From NCBI RefSeq assembly GCF_036077095.1, contig NZ_CP107960.1, positions 7,564,001 through 7,628,000 of the forward strand: DNA of 64,000 nt. The letters are read 5' to 3'. The position numbers and the translations under genes were made by a program. The stretch's first letter is position 1, and each line of letters begins with the position of its first letter. Positions 25,190 through 33,097 of the stretch are shown in pieces. This DNA comes from Streptomyces sp. NBC_00376 (GTDB lineage Bacteria; Actinomycetota; Actinomycetes; Streptomycetales; Streptomycetaceae). Below the pieces are notes generated by a model, which saw only the letters and a list, made by a program, of their open reading frames with translations, had not been told where the DNA came from and did no database searches.

Positions 25190-28100
25190 GACTCCACCGG
25201 CTCGATCTCACCGCCTTCGGCCCGTTCGGCACCACCCAGTCCATCGACTTCGACGCACTCTCGTCGGCCGGTCTCTTCCTGCTGCACGGGCCGACCGGCG
25301 CCGGGAAGACCTCCGTGCTCGACGCGGTCTGCTACGCCCTCTACGGCGCGGTGCCCGGCGCCCGTCAGAGCCCCGGCACCTCCCTGCGCAGCGACCACGC
25401 CCCGGCGGATCTCGCCACCGAGGTCGCACTGGAACTGACCGTCGGCGGCCGCCGCCTGGAGATCACCCGGAGCCCCGCACAGCCCCGCCCCAAGAAGAAG
25501 GGCAGCGGCTTCACCACGGAGAAGGCCCAGAGCCGGCTGCGGGAGTACGACCCCGACGACGGATGGCGGCCGCTCAGCCGCTCGCACCAGGAGATCGGCG
25601 AGGAGATCACCCAGCTCATCGGAATGAGCCGGGAGCAGTTCTGCCAAGTGGTGCTCCTGCCGCAGGGCGACTTCGCGCGCTTCCTGCGCGCCGATGCCGA
25701 GGCACGCGGCAGACTCCTCGGCAGGCTCTTCGACACCCGCCGGTTCGCCGCCGTCGAAGACCGCCTCGCCGAACTGCGCCGCACCGCCGAGACCAAGGTC
25801 AGGGCCGGGGACGAACGTGTCCTCGCGGTCGCCCAGCGGCTCGCCCAGGCCGCCGGACCCGCCGGACGCGAGGCGCCGCTGCCCGACATCCAGCCCGGCG
25901 AACCAGGGCTCGCCGAAGGGGTACTGGAGTGGGCGGCGACGGCCCGCAGCGGCGCCCGCGAACGGCTCGACATCGCCGCCTGCGCCCTGGCCGCGGCCGA
26001 GGAACGGCAGTCGGCCGCCCGACAGGCCCTCGACGGCGAACGCGAACTCGCCGCACTCCAGCAGCGGTACGAGGAGACCCGGCGCCGCGCCGCCGTGCTC
26101 GAAGACCGCCGCGCCGACCGCGACCGCCACCACGAACGACTCGCACGGGCCCGCAAGGCGGACCTCGTCGCACCGGCACTGGATCTGCGCGACGATGCCG
26201 AGCGCGCCTACCGGATGGCCTGCCAGGCCCGTGACCGCGCCCGCGCGGTGCTGCCCGGCACCCTGGCCGAGGCCGGTGCCGAACAGCTCGCGGAGCTGGA
26301 GCGACGGCTGCGGCAGGAGCTCGGCGGGCTCGAAGCCGCGAAGCGGGCCGAGCTGCGCAGCGCGCAGATCGACACCGAGCGCGCCGGACTGGAGCGCCAG
26401 GCCAGGGCCGACGACGAGCTGATCCGCGACACGGAGGTCTGGCTGGCCGGCTGGGAGTCCACCCGCGACGGACTGCGCGCCCGCATCGAGGCGGCCCAGG
26501 AGGCCGCCACCCGCGCCGAACAGCTGGCGGGCCGGCTGGAGCCCGCCCGCGCCCGGCTGGATGCGGCCCGCCGCCGCGACGCGCTCGCCGGCCGGGTGTC
26601 CGCCGCCGCCGAGCGGCTGGCCACCGCCCGCGAGCACGCCGCCGGAGCCCACGAAACGTGGCTGGAGCTGCGCGAACGCCGACTGCGGGACATCGCGGCG
26701 GAGCTGGCGGCCGGGCTGGTGGACGGCGAGGACTGCAAGGTCTGCGGCTCGGCCGACCACCCCAACCCGGCCCGCGCGGCCGACGGACATGTCGACCGGG
26801 CCACCGAGGAGCGGGCGCTCGACGCCTACCGCCGGGCCGACGAGGCACGTACGCGCGCGGACCGGGAGCTCGGCGTAGTACGCGAGCAGCACGCCGCCGC
26901 CCGCGTGGCCGCACTGCCGTCGGTGCCCCAGCAGAGGGACGGGGCCGATGCCGCCGACCCCGCCGTGTCGGCACGCGTGACCGGGAGCGCCGCCGTCGGT
27001 TCGGCCGGGCCGTCACCGACCGCCGGGACCGGTCCGGTAGCCGCGGGCCCGGCCGGCACCGCACCCGACGCCGAGCCCACCGTGGCCGAACTCGGCGCAC
27101 TCGTCGACCGGTTGACCGGCATGCACGCCGAGGCGTACCGCACCGCGGCGGGCATGCACGCCGTGCGCGAGGCCCTCGCGGCCGCCGAGCGGGAACAGGC
27201 CGAACGCCTCGAAGCCCGGCAGCTCGCCGAACGCCGGGCCGCGGCCCGCACCTCCTTGCGCGAAGGACTGGACCGCGAACACGCCGTACTGGAAGCCGAG
27301 TTGGCGACCGCTCGCGGCGATCTGGGCAGCGTGGCCGAGCACGCCGCGCTGCTGGAGCGCCGCGTCGCGCTGCTCGCCGCGGCCGCCGAGGCGGTACGTG
27401 CGGAGGAGGCCGCCGCACAGCACCGCAAGGAGGCCGACGACCGGCTCGCGGACGCCGCGTTCCGGGCCGGTTTCGACACCCCGCAGGCCGCGGCCGAGAC
27501 CCTCCTCCCCGATGCCGAACAGCGCGAACTCCAACGGCTCGTCGACGCCTGGCAGTCCGAGGCGGCGGCGGTGGCCGACCGGCTGGCCGAGACGGAGACC
27601 CGGGCCGCCGCCGAGCACCCGCCGGCCGCGGTGGACGCCGCGCAGGCCGCGTACGACACGGCCGAACGGCTGCTGCGGGACGCCTCGGCCGCACTGGCGG
27701 CCGCGCGCGAGCGCTGCGCCGAACTCGGCCGGCTCTCCCGCCGCACCGCGGACGAGGTGCGCGGACTGGGCCCGCTGCGCGAGGAGTACGACCGGGTGGC
27801 ACGGCTGGCCGGACTCACCGCGGGCACCTCCGCGGACAACGAACGCAAGATGCGGCTGGAGTCGTACGTGCTCGCAGCCCGGCTCGAACAGGTTGCCGCC
27901 GCCGCCACCGCACGGCTCCAGCGCATGTCCTCCGGCCGCTACACACTCGTCCACTCCGACGCCCGCACCGGAGGCCGCAGAGCGGGCCTCGGACTGCATG
28001 TCGTCGACGCCTGGACCGGCCGCGAGCGCGACACGGCGACGCTCTCGGGCGGCGAGACGTTCTTCGCCTCGCTCGCCCTCGCGCTCGGCCTCGCCGATGT

Positions 28101-28350
28101 GGTCACCGACGAGGCGGGCGGGGTACGGCTGGACACCCTCTTCATCGACGAGGGCTTCGGAAGCCTGGACGACCAGACCCTCGACGAGGTGCTCGACGTA
28201 CTCGACTCGCTGCGCGAGCGGGACCGCAGCGTCGGCATCGTCAGCCATGTCGCCGATCTGCGCCGCCGCATCCCCGCCCAGCTCGAAGTGGTGAAGGAAC
28301 GGCACGGATCGGCGGTCCGGCACCGCACCTCCGGCGAGGTCAGCGGCTGA
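25186..28350 (+). CDS. sbcC: exonuclease SbcCD subunit C (SMC-like ATPase)
   Basis: 1054 residues. Walker A GPTGAGKT (35-42), Q-loop region (QVVLLPQGDFARFL), two long Ala/Arg/Glu-rich coiled-coil arms, the zinc-hook CKVC (Cys517, Cys520), the ABC signature LSGGETFFASLAL (~953) and Walker B LFIDEGFGSLD (~985). It works with SbcD as the Mre11-Rad50 equivalent in break processing. A ~45-residue Ala/Gly/Pro/Thr-rich insert (residues ~584-630) interrupts the returning coil. Its stop overlaps the convergent AsnC gene by 11 bp. TTG start inside the sbcD stop. Confidence 0.94.
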   Translation: MRLHRLDLTAFGPFGTTQSIDFDALSSAGLFLLHGPTGAGKTSVLDAVCYALYGAVPGARQSPGTSLRSDHAPADLATEVALELTVGGRRLEITRSPAQPRPKKKGSGFTTEKAQSRLREYDPDDGWRPLSRSHQEIGEEITQLIGMSREQFCQVVLLPQGDFARFLRADAEARGRLLGRLFDTRRFAAVEDRLAELRRTAETKVRAGDERVLAVAQRLAQAAGPAGREAPLPDIQPGEPGLAEGVLEWAATARSGARERLDIAACALAAAEERQSAARQALDGERELAALQQRYEETRRRAAVLEDRRADRDRHHERLARARKADLVAPALDLRDDAERAYRMACQARDRARAVLPGTLAEAGAEQLAELERRLRQELGGLEAAKRAELRSAQIDTERAGLERQARADDELIRDTEVWLAGWESTRDGLRARIEAAQEAATRAEQLAGRLEPARARLDAARRRDALAGRVSAAAERLATAREHAAGAHETWLELRERRLRDIAAELAAGLVDGEDCKVCGSADHPNPARAADGHVDRATEERALDAYRRADEARTRADRELGVVREQHAAARVAALPSVPQQRDGADAADPAVSARVTGSAAVGSAGPSPTAGTGPVAAGPAGTAPDAEPTVAELGALVDRLTGMHAEAYRTAAGMHAVREALAAAEREQAERLEARQLAERRAAARTSLREGLDREHAVLEAELATARGDLGSVAEHAALLERRVALLAAAAEAVRAEEAAAQHRKEADDRLADAAFRAGFDTPQAAAETLLPDAEQRELQRLVDAWQSEAAAVADRLAETETRAAAEHPPAAVDAAQAAYDTAERLLRDASAALAAARERCAELGRLSRRTADEVRGLGPLREEYDRVARLAGLTAGTSADNERKMRLESYVLAARLEQVAAAATARLQRMSSGRYTLVHSDARTGGRRAGLGLHVVDAWTGRERDTATLSGGETFFASLALALGLADVVTDEAGGVRLDTLFIDEGFGSLDDQTLDEVLDVLDSLRERDRSVGIVSHVADLRRRIPAQLEVVKERHGSAVRHRTSGEVSG

Positions 28351-28786
28351 TGGCGCGGCGGGGGAGCGGCGAGGAGTAGGCGACGCTCGTGGTCACCGAA
28401 CCGAGCGCGCCGATCCTGCCCGCGACCTCCTCCAGGTGACTCATCGAGCGGGCGGTGACCTTCAGTACGAAGCAGTCGTCACCGGTGACATGGTGGGCCT
28501 CCACGATCTCCGGAGTCGTTTCGAGCAGATCGTGGAACGGCTTGTAGTGCCCGTTGGGGTAGCGCAGCCGTACGAGGGCGAGAATCGGCAGCCCGAGCCG
28601 CTCCGGGTCGACCACGGCGGCGTAACCGCTGATCACCCCGGCCTCCTCCAGTCTGCGCACCCGCTCGGTCACCGCGCTCGGGGACATCGACACCGCGCGC
28701 GCCAGCTCGGCGAACGACGCGCGCCCCTCGCGTTGCAGGACATCGAGGATGCGCCAGTCGGTGGCATCCGGGGAATAGTCGGTCAT
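28340..28786 (-). CDS. Lrp/AsnC-family regulator (first)
   Basis: 148 residues. N-terminal HTH (RILDVLQREGRASFAELARA, SMSPSAVTERVRRLEEAGVI) and a C-terminal RAM/AsnC ligand domain (DCFVLKVTARSMSHLEEVAG). It likely forms octamers and senses an amino acid. It is divergent to a rhodanese gene across a 94-bp region containing a perfect 10-bp inverted repeat, so it probably controls itself and the rhodanese. ATG at 28786. Confidence 0.9.
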   Translation of the reverse strand: MTDYSPDATDWRILDVLQREGRASFAELARAVSMSPSAVTERVRRLEEAGVISGYAAVVDPERLGLPILALVRLRYPNGHYKPFHDLLETTPEIVEAHHVTGDDCFVLKVTARSMSHLEEVAGRIGALGSVTTSVAYSSPLPRRAISR

Positions 28787-28806
28787 GGGCAGGAGACAAC
28801 AGGGAA

Positions 28807-28838
28807 ATCCCCGGCAGGGCAAGCATTGTGCCGGGGAT
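28807..28838. promoter_or_regulatory. perfect inverted repeat, AsnC operator candidate
   Basis: atccccggca / tgccggggat, 10-bp arms around 12 nt (gggcaagcattg). Located 21 bp before the AsnC start and 43 bp before the rhodanese start. Lrp-type regulators bind such imperfect or perfect palindromes; here the role is inferred from position. Confidence 0.55.
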
Positions 28839-28880
28839 CTCATCTTCCGGGAGCGGATCACCGGCCATAGATTTCTGGAC

Positions 28881-29369
28881 ATGACCTCGCAGCCCACCGC
28901 CACCGCGGCCCACCCCGTCCTGCACGTCCCGCCCGTCTCCCCGGCGGCGGCCGTCGCCTACTTCGGCGCCTCGCTCGCCTTCCACGCGGATGTCTCCGAT
29001 GTCGCCGCCGCGCTCGCGGCCGACGGCGATCCGGGCTTCGTGCTCCTGGACTCGCGCTCCACCGATTCCTGGAACCAGGGACACATCCCCGGCGCGGTGC
29101 ACCTGCCGACCCCGCTCATTGCCGAGCAGGCCCACCAGCTGCTCGACCCGGCGGTCCCCGTGGTCACGTACTGCTGGGGCCCCGGCTGCAACGGCGCGAC
29201 GCGTGCCGCGCTGGCCCTCGCCGAACTCGGCTACCGGGTCAAGGAGATGCTCGGCGGCTTCGAGTACTGGGTGCGTGAGGGCTTCGAGTCCGAGACCTGG
29301 GAGGGGCGGGAGCGTCGGGACGCGGACCCGCTCACCGCACCGGTCGACTCCGAGGTCTGCGGCTGCTGA
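28881..29369 (+). CDS. rhodanese-like sulfurtransferase domain protein
   Basis: 162 residues, one rhodanese domain: VLLDSRSTDSWNQGHIPGAV near the middle, and the active-site loop CWGPGCNGATRAALALAELG, in which the second Cys (GCNGAT) occupies the catalytic position and gives a six-residue loop. C-terminal FEYWVREGF follows, then an acidic tail ending CGC. It probably carries sulfane sulfur. ATG at 28881. Divergent from the AsnC regulator. Confidence 0.85.
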   Translation: MTSQPTATAAHPVLHVPPVSPAAAVAYFGASLAFHADVSDVAAALAADGDPGFVLLDSRSTDSWNQGHIPGAVHLPTPLIAEQAHQLLDPAVPVVTYCWGPGCNGATRAALALAELGYRVKEMLGGFEYWVREGFESETWEGRERRDADPLTAPVDSEVCGC

Positions 29370-29441
29370 CCGGTCCGGTCGTCCTGAGTGTCCCGACCGG
29401 TCCGGCCGGTCCGGTCGTCCTGACTGTCCCGGCCGGTCCGG
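29370..29441. repeat. 36-bp tandem repeat, two copies
   Basis: Two adjacent copies of a 36-bp unit beginning ccggtccggtcgtcctga, differing at two positions. It follows directly on the rhodanese stop. Confidence 0.75.
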
Positions 29442-29463
29442 CCGTTCGGGCTGCGGAGGTGCT

Positions 29464-29503
29464 CGGCGGCCGGGCCCGGGGAGTGAACCGGGCCCGGCCG
29501 CCG
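29464..29503. terminator. very strong bidirectional hairpin
   Basis: Perfect 16-bp GC-only stem (29464-29479 with 29488-29503) and an 8-nt loop (ggagtgaa), between the convergent rhodanese and DUF885 genes. One of the most stable hairpins in the window. Confidence 0.85.
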
Positions 29504-29513
29504 GGCCACCGTG

Positions 29514-31199
29514 TCAGAGCTTGGAGAGCTCGTCGACGAGATCGTCGAGACCGAGCGGCCCTTGCGACAGGGCGGCCATGTGCCAGGCCTTGGCGTCGAA
29601 CGCGTCGCCGTGGGCCTTGCGGGCGTTCTCCCGGCCCAGCAGCCAGGCGCGCTCGCCCAGCTTGTAACCGATGGCCTGTCCCGGCATCGAGAGATAGCGG
29701 GTCAGCTCGCTCTCCACGAAGTCGGCCGGACGGCCGCTGTGATTGCCGAAGAACTCCTGAGCCAGGTCGGGCGTCCACCGCTCGCCGGGGTGGAACGGGG
29801 AGTCCGCCGGGATCTCCAATTCCGCGTGCATGCCGATGTCCACGATCACCCGGCAGGCGCGCATCATCTGCGCGTCGAGATAGCCGAGGCGGCGCTCAGC
29901 GTCGGGCAGGAAGCCCAACTCGTCCATGAGGCGCTCCGCGTACAGGGCCCAGCCCTCGCAGTTGGCGCTGACCCCGCCGATCGACGCCTGGTAGCGGGAG
30001 AGGCTGTCGGCGACATGCGTCCACTGCGCGATCTGGAGGTGATGGCCGGGCACACCCTCGTGGTACCAGGTGGACACCAGGTCGTACACCGGGAAGCGGG
30101 TCTCGCCCATCGTGGGCAGCCAAGTGCGGCCCGGACGCGAGAAGTCCTCGGAGGGCCCCGTGTAGTACGGGGCGGCGGCGCCGCCGGGCGGGGCGATGCG
30201 GGACTCCACCTTCCGTACGCGTTCGGCGAGTTCGAAATGCGTTCCGTCGAGCGCCTCGATCGCCTCGTCCATCAGAGCCTGCAGCCAGGCCTGGACCTCG
30301 TCGACCCCCTCGATGTGCTTGCCGTGCACATCGAGATGGGCCAGCGCCTCCCAGGGGCCGGCGCCGGGCAGCACCTTCTCGGCCTCGGTCTTCATCTCGG
30401 CGAGCAGCCGGTGGTACTCGGACCAGCCGTACGCGTACGCCTCGTCCAGGTCCAGGTCGGTGCCGTTGAAGTAACGCGACCAGCGCGCGTACCGCTCGCG
30501 GCCCACCGTGTCCGGAGCGCCCTCGACCGCGGGGGCGTACACATCGCGCATCCAGTCGCGCAGCGCCACGACCGACTCGGTGGCCTGCCGGGCACCGTCG
30601 TCCAGATCGGCACGGAGCGACGCGGGTCCGGGGGCCACGAAGTCCTGGAAGAAGCCCGAACCGCCCTCACCCGCCCACTCGTCGAGCTGGCCGATGAAGG
30701 TGGCGGTGGCGCGCGGGCCGCCGTGGAGCTTGCGCTCCAGACCGAGCGCCAGCGACTCGCGGTAGCCCTCGAACGCGGCGGGCACCGCGCGCAGCCGGTC
30801 CACTACCGCCGCCCAGTCCTCGTCGGTCTCGGTCGGCGTCACGGTGAACACGTCGCGGACGCTGTGCGCCGGGGAGTGGAGATTGGAGACCGAGCGCAGC
30901 CCCTCTTCGGCTTCGTGGACGGCGAGTTCCGCCATGAGGCGCTCGCGCAGCAGCCGGCCGCAGCGGCGCTCGGAGTCGCTGTCTGCGCCGGGCAGCTGTT
31001 CGGCGGCATCGAGCTTCACCAGGGTGGTACGGGCCAGCTCGGCAATACCCTCCTGACCTGCGGGGGAGAAGTCGGGAAGGCGGCGCGAGCTCTCCGCGAC
31101 ACCGAGGTAGGTGCCGGCGATCGGGTCGAGTTCGATGAATGCGTCGACGTAGGCGTCGGCGACCTGACGGGGCAGCGCGCTGCTGGAAGTGTCTGACAT
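29514..31199 (-). CDS. DUF885 family putative metallohydrolase
   Basis: 561 residues. The zinc motif HEGVPGHH (~res 370) with the following E in CEGWALYAERL is the H-E-x-x-x-H...E arrangement of this group, which resembles M2/M32-like peptidases. No signal peptide, hence cytoplasmic. The function is uncharacterised; peptidase activity is inferred from the motif. ATG at 31199 gives MSDTSSSALPRQVADAYVDA, a normal N-terminus. The AsnC gene 48 nt upstream runs the same way, so they may be co-transcribed. Confidence 0.85.
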   Translation of the reverse strand: MSDTSSSALPRQVADAYVDAFIELDPIAGTYLGVAESSRRLPDFSPAGQEGIAELARTTLVKLDAAEQLPGADSDSERRCGRLLRERLMAELAVHEAEEGLRSVSNLHSPAHSVRDVFTVTPTETDEDWAAVVDRLRAVPAAFEGYRESLALGLERKLHGGPRATATFIGQLDEWAGEGGSGFFQDFVAPGPASLRADLDDGARQATESVVALRDWMRDVYAPAVEGAPDTVGRERYARWSRYFNGTDLDLDEAYAYGWSEYHRLLAEMKTEAEKVLPGAGPWEALAHLDVHGKHIEGVDEVQAWLQALMDEAIEALDGTHFELAERVRKVESRIAPPGGAAAPYYTGPSEDFSRPGRTWLPTMGETRFPVYDLVSTWYHEGVPGHHLQIAQWTHVADSLSRYQASIGGVSANCEGWALYAERLMDELGFLPDAERRLGYLDAQMMRACRVIVDIGMHAELEIPADSPFHPGERWTPDLAQEFFGNHSGRPADFVESELTRYLSMPGQAIGYKLGERAWLLGRENARKAHGDAFDAKAWHMAALSQGPLGLDDLVDELSKL

Positions 31200-31247
31200 G
31201 CGGACATCCTCGTACGCCGGAGGCCTCCGCGTCATCATTATTCGGTC

Positions 31248-31742
31248 TCAGGGCCCCGGCTCCGCCGATTCTGCGGGCGGGAGCAGCGGCCCGCACTCCC
31301 ACTGCTGGAATATCAGCCGGGTCTCGACCCGGGCCACTTCGCGGCGCGAGGTGAATTCGTCCAGCACCAGACGTTGCAGATCGGCCGTGTCCGTGACCGC
31401 GACATGGACCAGATAGTCGTCCGGTCCGGTCAGGTGGAAGAGCGCACGGGACTCCGGCAACGTCCTGATGCGTTCGACGAACGGACCGATGAGCTCTCTG
31501 CGGTGCGGCCGCACCTGTACGGAGAGCAGCGCCTCCAGACCCCGGCCGAGCCTCGCCGGGTCCAGACGCAGCTGGTGGCCGAGAATCACGCCGGAGCGGC
31601 GCAGCCTGGTCACCCGGTCCAGGCAGGTCGAGGGCGCGACCCCGACCTCGGCGGCCAACTCGCGGTAGGTGGTCCGGGCATCGTTCTGCAGCAGTCGCAG
31701 AATGTGCAGGTCCACCGGGTCAAGAGCGACAGAATCGGCCAT
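31248..31742 (-). CDS. Lrp/AsnC-family regulator (second)
   Basis: 164 residues. HTH ILRLLQNDARTTYRELAAEV with VAPSTCLDRVTRLRRSGVI, then the RAM domain (HLTGPDDYLVHVAVTDTADL). It is divergent to a PLP-dependent sulfur amino acid lyase gene across a 59-bp spacer containing a perfect 6-bp inverted repeat. Regulators in this arrangement typically respond to the amino acid degraded by the neighbour, here probably methionine or cysteine-like. ATG at 31742. Confidence 0.9.
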   Translation of the reverse strand: MADSVALDPVDLHILRLLQNDARTTYRELAAEVGVAPSTCLDRVTRLRRSGVILGHQLRLDPARLGRGLEALLSVQVRPHRRELIGPFVERIRTLPESRALFHLTGPDDYLVHVAVTDTADLQRLVLDEFTSRREVARVETRLIFQQWECGPLLPPAESAEPGP

Positions 31743-31760
31743 CTGCCGAACGTAGCACGG

Positions 31761-31779
31761 GGGATGACCTCACCATCCC
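31761..31779. promoter_or_regulatory. inverted repeat, second AsnC operator candidate
   Basis: gggatg / catccc around 7 nt, 18 bp before the AsnC start and 22 bp before the lyase start. Placement in the divergent spacer is the main evidence. Confidence 0.4.
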
Positions 31780-31801
31780 GGGCGTTGTTCAGAGTGGTGG
31801 C

Positions 31802-33040
31802 ATGGACACCGAATACTCGATGGCGCCCCCGACGGCAACCCGGTCCAGGGCGCTCGCCACCGATGCCGTGCACGCCGGCCGCGACGACCTCGCGGCCCTC
31901 GGACTGCACGCTCCGCCGATCGACCTGTCCACCACCTACCCCTCCTACGACTCCAGGGGCGAGGCGGAGCGGATCGACACGTTCGCCGCCACCGGTGCGA
32001 GGCTCGAAGGACCGCCGGTCTACGCACGGCTGGACAACCCGACGACCGCCCGGTTCGAGACCGCGCTCGCCCGGCTCGAAGGGACCGAGAGCGCCGTCTC
32101 GTTCGCCAGCGGAATGGCGGCACTCACCGCTGTGCTGCTGGTCCGCGCGAGCATGGGACTGCGCCATGTGGTCGCCGTCCGGCCGCTCTACGGCTGCAGC
32201 GATCACCTGCTCGGCGCCGGGCTGCTGGGCACGGAGGTGACCTGGACCGACCCGGCGGGCATCGCCGACGCGATCCGCCCGGACACCGGTCTTGTGATGG
32301 TCGAGACCCCCGCCAACCCGACGCTCAAAGAGGTCGATATCCGCGCGATCGCGCACTCCTGCGGCTCGGTGCCGCTGCTCGTCGACAACACCTTCGCCAC
32401 CCCGGTCCTGCAACGGCCCGTCGAGCACGGCGCCCGGATCGTGCTGCACAGCGCCACCAAGTACCTGGGCGGGCACGGCGATGTGATGGGCGGGGTCGTC
32501 GCCTGCGACGAGGAGTTCGCGGCCCGGCTGCGGCAGGTGCGTTTCGCCACCGGCGGGGTGCTGCATCCGATGGCCGGATATCTGCTGCTGCGCGGCCTGG
32601 CCACGCTCCCGGTACGGGTACGGGCGGCGTCCGCGAGCGCCGCCGAACTGTCCCGCAGGCTGACCGCCGATCCGCGCGTCGCCAGGGTCCACTACCCGAA
32701 GCTGGGCGGTGCGATGGTCTCGTTCGAGGTGTACGGGGATCCGCACCGGGTGATCTCGGCCGTGCGGCTCATCACGCCCGCGGTGAGCCTGGGCAGCGTG
32801 GACACCCTGATCCAGCATCCGGCCTCCATCAGCCACCGCATCGTGGATGAGGGGGACCGGCAGGCCGCCGGTGTCGGGGACCGGCTGCTGCGCATGTCGG
32901 TCGGCCTGGAGGACGTCGAGGACCTGTGGGCCGATCTGTGCCAGGCGCTGAGCTCGCAGGACGCCGGACGTGAGCCCTCCGCTTCCGGGGCTTCTGCGGT
33001 CGGGGCCTCCGTGCCCGGGCCGTCTGCGGTCGGGTCGTGA
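31802..33040 (+). CDS. PLP-dependent trans-sulfuration enzyme / methionine gamma-lyase-like
   Basis: 412 residues, Cys/Met metabolism PLP family (fold type I). Marks: PPVYARLDNPTTARFE, SFASGMAALTAVLL, the DNTFATPVLQRP strand with the PLP-contacting Asp, and the Schiff-base Lys in HSATKYLGGHGD. Assignment between methionine gamma-lyase and cystathionine gamma-lyase/synthase is not certain; the divergent AsnC gene favours a catabolic lyase. The last ~25 residues are a repeated ASGASAVGASVPG low-complexity tail outside the fold. ATG at 31802. Confidence 0.88.
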   Translation: MDTEYSMAPPTATRSRALATDAVHAGRDDLAALGLHAPPIDLSTTYPSYDSRGEAERIDTFAATGARLEGPPVYARLDNPTTARFETALARLEGTESAVSFASGMAALTAVLLVRASMGLRHVVAVRPLYGCSDHLLGAGLLGTEVTWTDPAGIADAIRPDTGLVMVETPANPTLKEVDIRAIAHSCGSVPLLVDNTFATPVLQRPVEHGARIVLHSATKYLGGHGDVMGGVVACDEEFAARLRQVRFATGGVLHPMAGYLLLRGLATLPVRVRAASASAAELSRRLTADPRVARVHYPKLGGAMVSFEVYGDPHRVISAVRLITPAVSLGSVDTLIQHPASISHRIVDEGDRQAAGVGDRLLRMSVGLEDVEDLWADLCQALSSQDAGREPSASGASAVGASVPGPSAVGS

Positions 33041-33097
33041 GCGGCCGGGGTCTCCGTGCCAGGGGCTTCGGTGGTCGGGGCCTGAGCTGCCGAGGAG

